Assembly: GCF_918797505.1 (NCBI RefSeq)
Contig: NC_092801.1
Location: forward strand, 13,950,001-14,014,000
Reading direction: 5' to 3'
DNA: 64,000 nucleotides
Source: Bemisia tabaci
Taxonomy: Eukaryota > Arthropoda > Insecta > Hemiptera > Aleyrodidae
In this document: positions 29,952-40,486 of the stretch, piece after piece
Layout: each line of letters begins with the position of its first letter
How positions within the stretch are numbered: position 1 is the first letter of the stretch
The notes under the pieces: model-generated
What the model saw: only the letters and a program-made list of their open reading frames with translations
Database searches by the model: none
Told to the model about the DNA's origin: nothing
Made by a program: the position numbers and the translations under genes

Positions 29952-32815
29952 TCCAGGAATTATACGAAAGTTAAGGGAAAAAATTAATAACAAGCTGATT
30001 TTGGCATAGTGAGTCCTTATGACCCCCTGAATGCCCAAAAAAAAGTCCTCATCGATAGGGTGACGGCTTTGGGTTTTATGGGGGGGTAAGTGCCCCAAAA
30101 TCGGTTTCATAGTCATAACTCGAGAACGGTTGCTTGTATCACTACGTATAGCACCATTTTCTGAATCCTCGTAAAATTTCGGATCGATATAAGCTCTTAT
30201 TGGTTTTCCCCGGCCCCCCGGTGCCCCCCAATATAGCAAAAATGTAATTTAGAGGAACATTTTTGACAATTTTTCTGCAGGAAAAAATTGATTAAGACTT
30301 CTCGACAGCAAATGCTGCTTTATATGTCACTCTGAACTGTTGGTACAATTCATAGTGAGTTCATTGGCTCACAATGGCCTACGTGCTGAATTTTGGACGG
30401 GGGGGAGGGAGCCCCCAAACATTGGTAGAAAAAATACACATGAAGAGGGGTTCCAACCTTGTTTCTCAAAACTGATCGATCATGCAGGAGAGTTGAAATT
30501 CTATGAAAATAATTTAGAATTTAAAGTACTAGCTGAGATTAAAATTAAAGCGAAGGGGGGGGGGAGGCGGGGGGCTGGAGCCGAAGAAGTCCCCCCCCCC
30601 ACATGAACGGTCCCCGCCAAAAGTATGGAGAAAGATGAGGAAATTAATGCGAGCCAATTTTGAATGAAGGAAATAAAAATAGAGTATAATTTTGGTAATG
30701 AACATAAATTTTGACTTCGACTTACGGACGTAAATTTACAGGATGTTAATTGTCAGTCGGGACGATTTTCGCTTTCTCTTCGGAGCCGGTTCGTCAGTGG
30801 ATGAGCTTCCAACGACTGTTTGTCTTGGTTGGCTGTCGGACGTTGACGTCATCTGCGATAGCTCACTCGTTGGATCCAATTGACCCTCTTCATTAATTTC
30901 TGGCAAGTCCTCCGTTTCAAGAAGATCACCATCGACATCATGTTCCTCGTCTTCTAAGTCTAGAATTCTAGAGTTTTCGCAGGAATTACCATTGCAGTTG
31001 ATGCAGACCTCAGAACATTGAAGTCCTATTTTTCGGCACCCGCACGACTTTGCACAACAGCAAAAAATTGAATTCAAAACTTTTGAAGGCGCTGGACCAA
31101 GGGTTGATCGAATTGGAGAAAGTTTGGGGTTTCTGTGCCAACCCCATTTATCCGCTGGCGGAGTATTACCAAGCCACGACTGTACCTGGTGGTACACCCG
31201 CAAAGAGTGCATTTTTGCGGCGTCTTCTGTAGGTGGCAGAGATGCAAGTTGATTTTTCTCGCTGCCCACGATTTTTTTCTTAAAGCAAATGAACCTAAAT
31301 TCATTTAAGGACTAGGTTTTCTCAGGGGCACCATACAACCCTAGTAAAAGCTTTTCTCCTGACGAGGCAATTACTTCCGGTTGCACTCCTGTTTCTTTGA
31401 AACACTCAGCGGCTGCAGCTAAACAACTCTTTTTCTCCATTAACTTGCAAAGAGTTAACTTGCCCTTCCCAAAAATTGAAAGGTCGTATCGCATCCTGAA
31501 AAGGCATGCAAGAGCAAAATGTTTGCCTTCAAAACAGGTTTCTTATCAAGACTTCGTGACGAATACATTTTAGGGAGTACTTTGTTTCGGCCAGGTTTCA
31601 AGAAAAAAATTTCTTTATCACTTGGTGATAACGCAATCAGTATTACAAGAAGATCTATATCTTCCCCGATAATGACGCAATTCTTGTAAGTCTTAGACAT
31701 GCTCATAGCTGTTTCAACGATGAGACGATCGGCGTCACCATCGGCTACTTGACATTCGTGTCCAGACTCTCTGAATTTTTCAACAAGATGCTTAATCAGT
31801 TGCGTCTTATTCTGATCGCTGGACAAAAATAATTCTTGGTTGCAAGCGAGGTTCTGATCCTTGTGAAAATTAATTCGAGGGATGACTTTACTTCCATATC
31901 GTCGACATCTTTCACTCGTTTTTGTTGTGTCGAATTATTCTGAATATCCATCAAACACGATGGAGCACTTTGGCCCAAATTTTCTCCGAATAAAGGACAC
32001 GTAAAGATCTAATACACCACCGTAAGTTCCGAAGCGAGGCCACACAACTTTATGTAATAAATGACCACCGTCTATGACAAAGTAACTATCTGGCGGCGGC
32101 GTGTCATTACCTATCGCTTAAAAATTGAGTACAATGTTGATTTCTGGGTTTTCCGCATGTTGCCATTATCAAAGAGTGCCATTGGGTACGGAAGAAGCTC
32201 ATATTGAAAATAATTTTGAAGATCATCCTGTGACCCTAAAAACACCGAAATTCGTTGGAAGAGACGAAGTGGGTCACAAGTAACATCATCATCGTGCACT
32301 TTAAAAGTGCTATTCTAAGTGGCTCACTAAGTGGCTCTCCCCCCCCCCCCCCCCGTCCAGAATTCAGCACGTAGGACATTGTGAGCCAATGAACTCACTA
32401 TGAATTGTACCAACAGTTCAGAGTGACATATAAAGCAGCATTTGCTGTCGAGAAGTCTTAATCAATTTTTTCCTGCAGAAAAACTGTCAAAAATGTTCCT
32501 CTAAATTACATTTTTGCTATATTGGGGGGCACCGGGGGGCCGGGGAAAACCAATAAAAGCTTATATCGATCCGAAATTTTACGAGGATTCAGAAAATGGT
32601 GCTATACGTAGTGATACAAGCAACCGTTCTCGAGTTATGACTATGAAACCGATTTTGGGGCACTTACCCCCCCATAAAACCCAAAGCCGTCACCCTATCG
32701 ATGAGGACTTTTTTTTGGGCACTCAGGGGGTCATAAGGACTCACTATGCCAAAAATCAGCTTGTTATTAATTTTTTCCCTTAACTGCCTGAATTTGACGT
32801 ATAATTCCTGGACTA
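29948..32815 (-). mobile_element. 2.9-kb element: ~460-bp inverted ends around a PIN-like nuclease pseudogene
   Basis: The left arm (29948-30405) and right arm (about 32341-32815) are reverse complements, differing mainly by a small insertion (GCCTGAATTTGACG near 32786) and poly(C/G) length. The gene between them is on the minus strand and fills most of the interval. The arms contain GGGGGGCACCGGGGGGCC and a conserved TTATATCGATCCGAAATTTT stretch. Whether the arms are true transposon termini or a foldback that captured the gene is not settled by this window. No second transposase is present. Confidence 0.7.
30736..32304 (-). pseudogene. PIN-like nuclease / CXC-tail protein of arthropod multicopy family, frameshifted
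   Basis: Minus-strand segments in order: DPLRLFQRISVFLGSQDD and ELLPYPMALFD (32275-32165); SYFVIDGGHLLHKVVWP (about 32085); CSIVFDGYSE, then a stop (about 31950); NKTQLIKHLVEKF, VADGDADRLIVETAM, GEDIDLLVILIAL and LHAFSGCDTT (31815-31485); LFGLYGA-like GEKLLLGLYGA (31350); LPPTEDAAKMHSLRVYHQVQ; and a cysteine-rich tail CCCAKSCGCRKIGLQCS (about 31055) before an acidic C terminus ending at 30736. The Asp-rich GDAD, GEDIDLL and GCDT motifs look like a PIN/FEN-type nuclease fold. The Cys tail resembles a CXC DNA-binding motif. From memory, this is a repetitive 'uncharacterized' arthropod protein family. One stop and several frameshifts make it inactive. Confidence 0.72.
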
Positions 32816-32824
32816 GCCCCCTAG

Positions 32825-34310
32825 TATCGAATATCGATGTATAAAGATCGATATCCTTCCTGTTATCCCGGTTTCTTAATATAGTTACATCCCGTTTTAT
32901 CCTCGTATACTGTATAGGTAAAATTACTGCATATTATCCCGGTCACTATGAAGAAATCCCGTAAATCACCTTTTATCCCAGTCAATACTCCTTTAAATCA
33001 AACGATATATCGAATATCGATGTATAAAGATCGACATCCTTCCTGTTATCCCGGTTTCTTAATATAGTTACATCCCGTTTTATCCTCGTATACTGTATAG
33101 GTAAAATTACTGCATATTATCCCGGTCACTATGAAGAAATCCCGTAAATCACCTTTTATCCCAGTCAATACTCCTTTAAATCAAACGATATATCGAATAT
33201 CGATGTATAAAGATCGACATCCTTCCTGTTATCCCGGTTTCTTAATATAGTTACATCCCGTTTTATCCTCGTATACTGTATAGGTAAAATTACTGCATAT
33301 TATCCCGGTCACTATGAAGAAATCCCGTAAATCACCTTTTATCCCAGTCAATACTCCTTTAAACCAAACGATATATCGAATATCGATGTATAAAGATCGA
33401 CATCCTTCCTGTTATCCCGGTTTCTTAATATAGTTACATCCCGTTTTATCCATGACTATACTGTATAGGTAAAATTACTGCATATTATGCCGGTCACTAT
33501 GAAGAAATCCCGTAAATCACCTTTTATCCCAGTCAATACTCCTTTAAATCAAACGATATATCGAATATCGATGTATAAAGATCGACATCCTTCCTGTTAT
33601 CCCGGTTTCTTAATATAGTTACATCCCGTTTTATCCATGACTATACTGTATAGGTAAAATTACTGCATATTATGCCGGTCACTATGAAGAAATCCCGTAA
33701 ATCACCTTTTATCCCAGTCAATACTCCTTTAAATCAAACGATATATCGAATATCGATGTATAAAGATCGATATCCTTCCTGTTATTCCGGTTTCTTAATA
33801 TAGTTACATCCCGTTTTATCCATGACTATCCTGTATAGGTAATATTCCTCCCTTTTATCCTGGTTAATTAGAAGAAATACATCCCATTTTTATACGTGTC
33901 TACCTATCATTAATTCCTTTAACGATAACGAAAACGGTTAACGATATATCGAGTGTGGACGTATAAAGATCGAAATCCTTCCTGTTATCCCGGTTTCTTA
34001 ATATAGTTACATCCCGCTTTATCCATGACTATCCTGTATAGGTAAAATCCCTCCCTTTTATCCCGGTTATTATGAAGAAATCCCGTTTTATCACAGTCAA
34101 TACTGCTTTAGAACAAACGATGTATCGAAGATCGATACACAAAGATCGATATCCTTCCTGTTATCCAGGTTTATTAATATAGGTACATCCCGTTTTTCCA
34201 GGACTATCCTGTATAGGTAATATTCCTCCCTTTTATCCTGGTTAATTAGAAGCAATACATCTCATTTTTATACGTGTCTACCTATCATTAATTCCTTTAC
34301 GGAAGAATAC
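32825..34310 (+). repeat. Tandem array, 183-185-bp period, ~6 regular units plus variants
   Basis: TATCGAATATCGATGTATAA starts units at 32825, 33008, 33191, 33374, 33559 and 33744, giving spacings of 183, 183, 183, 185 and 185. The middle units are almost identical, so the array was homogenised recently. The last two units (33960, 34125) are diverged and contain TTTTATACGTGTCTACCTAT like the left block at 28556-29075. Non-coding. Confidence 0.92.
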
Positions 34311-35021
34311 ATTTAAATTTCCCGGGGATTTTCAATGAAGTTTTATGATTGGTTAATGAAAGACCAATGAGCATGCGAAATGACACGGACGTGCACACAA
34401 AAAAGGCCTTATTTTTTTTACTATAGTAAGATTATGAAATTTCATGCTTACAAATGCTACGCTTAATGCTGTAATATCCTAAATATTAGGAGAGATGACT
34501 GATGAAAAATAGACAGGTTAAAAAATGAATTAACAATTCAGTTCTAAACCATTAGAAAGTACTCAGGATGTTTTTTTTTTTTTTTTTTTCCAGTAAAGAA
34601 TGTTCTCAGTGCTCTTTCTCGAATTGTCCGGAACAGAAAGTGTTCATTTATTTTCTTAGATCCGTCTTTTCTTTCATCAGCCTTCCCGCAGCCGTCATTG
34701 TGAATCAAGCAGCGCTCTCCCACCACTGCGGGTAGGAAGAGCGGTGGGGCCTGTGAGGGGCTAGAGCGGGGAGGAAGGGTTTAGTTCGCGTGAGCACCCG
34801 CTGGAGCGCAACCGTCGGGGCAGAAACCTGGTCAATGGAAGTCTGCCAGGAATTACCATTCTCTCGTACATTTGTTTTCTCTGCAGATTTCAGCTGGTGT
34901 TCGTATGCATAGTACCTGCAAGATCTGTCCTCAACTCTTCGACAATAACTGCAGTGCACTCCCTGTCACTATATTCTCCCAATTTCTTAAGTGGATTTTC
35001 TCCAAGGATTTCAACCTTAAG
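34311..35021 (+). other. Upstream region of the signal-peptide exon
   Basis: AT-rich to 34600 with a poly(T) run (34570-34590), then locally GC-richer (34680-34850). A pyrimidine-rich acceptor TTTGTTTTCTCTGCAG ends at 34886, so 34887-35021 may be 5' UTR in a second exon. No TATA box was recognised at a convincing distance. Confidence 0.3.
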
Positions 35022-35093
35022 ATGCACGCCGCAGCTGTATATTTCTTCCTCCTCGGATTCGTTCTTGCATTTGCCTCCGCAGCCACCAATCAG
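35022..35093 (+). CDS. Signal-peptide exon of an unidentified secreted or membrane protein
   Basis: ATG at 35022 opens 24 codons: MHAAAVYFFLLGFVLAF then ASAATNQ. The hydrophobic core and the small residues A-S-A-A before TNQ make a textbook signal peptide, with predicted cleavage after ASA or SAA. The exon ends CAG|GTAAGG at 35093/35094, a consensus donor, giving a phase-0 intron. This is the most host-like coding signal in the window. No matching downstream exon was found to the right; the following DNA is MITEs and foldbacks, so the gene either has a long intron or is broken. The start is chosen because the upstream in-frame sequence has no signal peptide and reads as UTR. Confidence 0.5.
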
Positions 35094-35194
35094 GTAAGGA
35101 TCCGATTTCTAGATGGTCAAAGTGCGTGAAGGAAATTTAAAAAAAAAAAAATGTTGAAAAGTAACGAGACTAAATGGCCGCAAGTTTATCAGAA

Positions 35195-35406
35195 AGGAAC
35201 CAACCCACATTTTCGAAAAAATTGAGTTGATAATGTTTTAGAGTTTCACTAGCCGAATATTTTCTCATGCCAAAAACTAGAAGTCGAAATCAGAAATTCT
35301 AGTTTGTGAAAAGAGAGGTTATGGTTTATTTTCTACATTGAACCTTATGCAGAAATAAAACTTCAAACCTCTTTTTTTCAGTTTCAACCTAATGTGGGTT
35401 GGTTCC
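35195..35406. mobile_element. 212-bp MITE, AGGAACCAACCCACATT ends
   Basis: AGGAACCAACCCACATT at 35195-35211 is exactly inverted at 35390-35406. No coding capacity. It lies in the putative intron after the signal-peptide exon. Confidence 0.65.
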
Positions 35407-35477
35407 TCTTTGATGAACCCGGTCCAAATCTGGGTATTTATGATGTATTAAAACACTAAAGCCACTTAGTAGCTAGA

Positions 35478-35713
35478 AAGTGCAAAATCACGTAACTCCG
35501 TTTGCGACGTTGCAGACTTCCTGTCATACTTCATGGTTTCCTTGAAAAACTAGACAACGTAACTCATCGAAAAATTGCTTGATTTTGCCACCCCCTCAGC
35601 AGAATATTCTGTAAGAAATTCAAGCATCGAAGTAGGCTTGTTTCTCCTCTAAAAAATAAAATAGAAGCGGACGTTCTGAAACGCCGTTAGGGAAATACGT
35701 GGTTTTGCACTTT
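35478..35713. mobile_element. MITE, AAAGTGCAAAACCACGTA-type ends, copy 1
   Basis: AAAGTGCAAAATCACGTAAC at the left is matched inverted by ACGTGGTTTTGCACTTT at the right. The inner parts (CCGTTTGCGACGTTGCAGAC and TCTGAAACGCCGTTAGGG) are also semi-palindromic. The second copy is at 36317-36566. Confidence 0.65.
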
Positions 35714-35943
35714 AAGAATCGAATCGCTTTCGAGAGGGTTAGTTGGTGAAACCAGGGATTTTTTTTTCATTTTCGTGGTGTCGATATCGAAAAAAACATG
35801 TATTTATCAGGGGACGATGAAGTCCTCCGAAAAATTAGAAAAATCGGGGAATAAATATCCGAACAGGGAAAAACTTTCCTTTTTACAATACAGACTCTTA
35901 CTTTACGCATACTTTTACTCATACTCTTTTACTTCTCTTTACA

Positions 35944-36206
35944 AGTTGATAGACAGAGCTATAGACAAAGAAGACAATAGGGATACGGAGGGATCCTACT
36001 GGTGGAAGCGGGTGGTTGCAATGGACAAAGAACGTAGGTAATAGACTTACTGACGACAACCCACGAGAGACCCTATGGTTATAGTCCAACTTTTACCCCC
36101 TTATAGTCTATGAGAACCATCCATTTCAACCATTAGGATCGCTCTAGGCTCCTCATGTCTTCTTTGGCTATAGCTTTGTCTGTCAATTTCAACAATCAGC
36201 CCGCAG
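35944..36206. mobile_element. ~260-bp MITE of the GATTATTGAAA family, copy A
   Basis: The left inner terminus GTTGATAGACAGAGCTATAG matches, inverted, GCTATAGCTTTGTCTGTCAA near 36170. The right end is CAACAATCAGCCCGCAG. The outermost left bases appear replaced, so the left end is probably truncated. Confidence 0.6.
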
Positions 36207-36316
36207 GTCTGAAAATACCGCGCTTATCGAGGGAAGCTTCGAGGAATTGATGTTAAATCTGGGTATTTTTGTGCTTTAATATAGTGCCTAGATCGGGGAA
36301 AATGATTCCATGGCCT

Positions 36317-36566
36317 AAGTGCGACACAACGTATCTCCGTTTTTGAAGTTGCAGACTTCTGGTCATACTTTATTTTTTCTTAGGAAAACTAGTCAACGTA
36401 ATTTCATAAAAACTAGTCGACGTAATTTCATAAATACTTCCTTGGTTTTTCTTCCCTGTTATGAACATATTCTTTATAAGCTCGAGCAAGCTGGTTTTTT
36501 TTCGAAATGAAATAATACGAGCGACAATTTTGAAACACCGCTATGGAGATACGTGGTTCGGCACTT
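36317..36566. mobile_element. MITE, AAAGTGCAAAACCACGTA-type ends, copy 2
   Basis: AAGTGCGACACAACGTATCT at the left is inverted as GGAGATACGTGGTTCGGCAC at the right. It has the same organisation as 35478-35713, including GAAGTTGCAGACTTC in the left half. An 11-bp ACTAGTC.ACGTAATTTCAT stretch is duplicated near 36390-36430. The following 390 bp to 36956 show nothing recognisable. Confidence 0.65.
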
Positions 36567-36956
36567 ATGTCTTTGGATTGAATTTTCCCTTTTCGTTCCC
36601 AATTTTTCAACGTTGGTATACCCTCTGTTGTTTTTGATTGATTGATCCGCTATTTAAACCTATGAAAAAGGATCGAAAGACAAGGCGTTCTCAAAGAACA
36701 TCTTAATAATCTATTCTTTACCATAGCTCCAAATGGGGGAAATATCGATAATTGATCATTCACGTCTTGTCTCTGGATTCGATTTTTCTCACGGAAACTC
36801 GGGCGGTAATAGCGAAGATTTCTTCAGTTCATGGTGTCCAAGTCAGAAATAATCGGGGAAAACTGGATTTGTCAGAAAATGAAAGATCTCTTAGAGGACC
36901 GGAAAATCTGTGTACCTGGAAATAAAAGACATTTTTTCTTTCATGGTGTCTTGATC

Positions 36957-37218
36957 TGCGGGCTGATTATTGAAATTAATAGACAACGTAGACAAAAGAG
37001 ATATGGAGGGATCCTGTTGGTTGACATGCGTGGTCCTATAGACTAGGGGAGATGATGGTGGACTATTTGTAGGGTCTTCCATGGGTTGCCGTTAGTTAAT
37101 TTATTACCTTTCGTCATTGTCCATTGCAATCACCCGTTTCCATCAATAGAACCCTTCCACATCCCTTTTGTCTACTTTGTCTAAAGCTTTTTCTATGAAT
37201 CTCAATAATCGGCCTGCT
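36957..37218. mobile_element. ~262-bp MITE of the GATTATTGAAA family, copy B
   Basis: It starts TGCGGGCTGATTATTGAAAT and ends CTCAATAATCGGCCTGCT. The inner parts TAGACAACGTAGAC and GTCTACTTTGTCTA also pair. Both termini are intact, so this copy best defines the family. Confidence 0.75.
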
Positions 37219-38740
37219 ATGGGAAGATACTTAAGGAACCCGGTACCAAAATATGAAGTTTCTTCTGTTTAATAGGTAGTTAGTCCAGTCAAATGAGGAA
37301 ACTTAGAGGGAAAAATTCCCATACAAGCGATTTTTGGCTAAAGTTGCTCGGTAGGCTGTAGAGGAACAAAAATAAAAACATCGTAAATATAGGTCCATTT
37401 CACCAGCCCCCCCACTTCCACAAATAAATATGAAAAATATGTCATCGTTTTGTAAGTGGTTTGTAACGTTTTGCAAGTCCGCAACAATTCTTTGTAAGTC
37501 ACTCCAAACAGTTCATATGGATAACATTATTTTTGGGGTACCGGAGGAATGATATTCCCCCCGCCGACGTTCGCCGTGTTTTGTAACGTTCTGTAAGTCC
37601 AAGAGAAAATTTTGTGATTCAAATTTTAGGGGGCAAACAGCATTCCAAAATGATCAGGGGCCAAAGACATAAAGACGGAGTGCTCGTATCTAAAAGCACG
37701 GGAAAAAAGTGAAGCCTGGTTTGGCGCTGGGTGCTTGTGTGAGTGTGTAAATGAGCGCGGGAATCCATGGCGGCAAACGGAAATTTGATTTGAACTTGTC
37801 CTCTTGATTTTTCCTTATTTCTTCTTCTAAACGTGTTTTAAATGCCTAAAACGATTATATCAAGAAAGTTCGGTCTGCGTCCTAATATAATACACCTACT
37901 TTTGCTCAGTAACAGGCAGTAATCTCAGTTAAGTTAGTTTTTCTTCTGCTCATGGTGGTTCTGCAGGTTCAAACAGGTCGTTACAGTTCTAGATGACCGT
38001 CACTCTCAAATGAAATTAATCGGTCGACGACGGACCAAAGCTAACCTAAAGTTAAAGAAATATGAGTGGGTAAGTGAATTTGGGCAAAAATCAACCTAGA
38101 ATACTTTGTTTCCGCAATTATTTTATTCAGTTCCCGCCCTATATTTGAATTCAAACTTGTCCCGATTTCGCCGCCAATCCTCTAGCCAATAGTAGAGGTG
38201 GTTGAAAAGAAGCTTCATTTTTTGCTTTTAGCCCTCCGTCTTTATGTCTTTGTCAGGGGCAATTGTGCCGTTCAAATATCCCGCGCAAAGATCACCGGAT
38301 CTCTCGCCTGGATCTTTCTCGCCTGCGTACCATGTTGCCGCAGCCCTTCAACCTCTCCGACCGTTTCGATGGGCAAGAGATATATTGTGTTCCTACGCTG
38401 CTTAGGATTGGGTTACGTTAGGTTAGATTTTCCTCCCCAATTTTTGTTCTAACGGTTTTGAGAGAAGCGCACATTATTGAGCTAAAATTAATCGGGGTCA
38501 GATCATTTATATTTCATGTGCACTAGAAAATCTGGTTGTTTCACTCTAGACAGTAAGGGACCACTGAACATACATGGTCTCAATTAGAAATAAACGTCAC
38601 TTGTATTCTCTTTAAAATTTAACGTTTAAAATTATTTACACGACGAGAGGTTCGGGAATCAACCTCTGAGCGAGATACGCTTCAGTTTTTTTTAACTCAA
38701 ATCAAATAATAGTTTAACTGTACAATCGGTGTCATCTATA
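37219..38740. other. No recognisable gene
   Basis: GTAAGT-like words recur at 37440-37600 (GTTTTGTAAGTGGTTTGTAA and similar), but no exon structure accompanies them. The 84-codon frame at 38198-38452 has no recognisable domain and ordinary composition for a chance ORF. Confidence 0.4.
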
Positions 38741-40486
38741 AAACCCTCAAAAACATTTTCGGGCAAAAAATCCGGTCGAGGAAATTGACGTGTTACATCT
38801 TATTAGCCAAAAACATTCCCTTTCACCCCTCCAAGAAGGTCGATAAAACTAAGTAACTATGAGATGGCAAAAACCTCTCTTACATTCTCAGGGTCCACCA
38901 AGGCCACATATGTCCAAAAACTAACTCTATATGGTTTAAATAAAAGAAACAAAAATAATCCCTTAACAATAAGAAAATTAAAAAAAAAAACCAATAACCG
39001 ATTTTGTGGCTCACAGGTATGTACGTAAATCCCTCGAATGAACTTGAAAATTGAAATCACAAAATCGGTCGAGAATATCTAAATGAATTCTCCCCTTCAA
39101 TTATGAGTTCCGCAACAAGCACGACTCACTTGAAGCTTTCCATACACGAGCGCAAGAATCTGATTTCTTCTTTCTTACCTACTGATCGTGAGGAGAGCGG
39201 GAGCATTTACTTTTTCCTTCATTTATACAGGATGCAACAGGCATGACTCTTGCGTTTGCAGAAACCCTTTCATTAAGGAGATCGCTAGAGCCTTTACCGC
39301 GTTCATTTCCAGAAGGGATTACTCCAGAGTTTCACGCATTCTAATAATTTAAACGATTCATCTGTTCTTCTCTTCTCTCCTTCCGTCCATTGCCAGAGAT
39401 ACAAAATTTTTCGGACTCACTGACGCGACCGGCTCGATGCTCTCAATGAAACGGTGCCTTTTTATCCCTGACGGCAGCTTCAGTTTTACCAGTGAACCCA
39501 TTTTACCACATAGGTACATGTCAGACTCTTTCGATTAACTTCGCTGAATCTAAATCATGGTTGCTTTTACTGTAAGCTTACCATATGATTTGGATGGTGA
39601 GTAGTCTAAAAGTTTTCGTTTATTTTTCATTTTCACGGAATGGGTCCCATTTGGCACGAGGGGTTATTTAAACAATTTGAACAAAGTTTCGTTATAAAAA
39701 AACTCACACCCATGCTGTGATGTAGGTGTTATTCTCTATTTTTTTTTTTTTTTTTTTAACTTACAGGTAATCCACTCTTGTTCACGCATCAAGCCGGTCG
39801 CGTCAGTGAGTCCGAAAAATTTTGTATCTCTGGCAATGGACGGAAGGAGAGAAGAGAAGAACAGATGAATCGTTTAAATTATTAGAATGCGTGAAACTCT
39901 GGAGTAATCCCTTCTTGAAATGAACGCGGTAAAGGCTCTAGCGATCTCCTTAATGAAAGGGTTTCTGCAAACGCAAGAGTCATGCCTGTTGCATCCTGTA
40001 TAAATGAAGGAAAAAGTAAATGCTCCCGCTCTCCTCACGATCAGTAGGTAAGAAAGAAGAAATCAGATTCTTGCACTCGTGTATGGAAAGCTTCAAGCGA
40101 GTCGTGCTTGTTGCGGAACTCATAATTGAAGGGGAGAATTCATTTAGATATTCTCGACCGATTTTGTGATTTCAATTTTCAAGTTCGTTCGAGGGATTTA
40201 CGTACATACCTGTGAGCCACAAAATCGGTTATTGGTTTTTTTTTTTTAATTTTCTTATTGTTAAGGGATTATTTTTGTTTCTTTTATTTAAACCATATAG
40301 AGTTAGTTTTTGGACATATGTGGCCTTGGTGGACCCTGAGAATGTAAGAGAGGTTTTTGCCATCTCATAGTTACTTAGTTTTATCGACCTTCTTGGAGGG
40401 GTGAAAGGGAATGTTTTTGGCTAATAAGATGTAACACGTCAATTTCCTCGACCGGATTTTTTGCCCGAAAATGTTTTTGAGGGTTT
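38741..40486. repeat. Foldback, ~700-bp inverted arms, 345-bp loop
   Basis: The left arm 38741-39440 and right arm 39786-40486 are about 97-98% reverse complements by eye; CTTGAAGCTT against CTTCAAGCGAG and CTTCCAGAAG against CTTCTTGAAA are examples of differences. The loop 39441-39785 contains a poly(T) run at 39741-39758. No ORF with recognisable motifs. The arm sequence includes a TGTATAAATG motif (TATA-like) in each arm, reading outward. Confidence 0.85.

Noticed and set aside
38400..38430. TTAGG-like telomere repeat (GTTACGTTAGGTTAG)
   Set aside because: Only one to two imperfect units, not an array.
38198..38452. 84-codon ORF with a hydrophobic stretch
   Set aside because: No signal-peptide pattern after the start, no splice site and no recognisable family.
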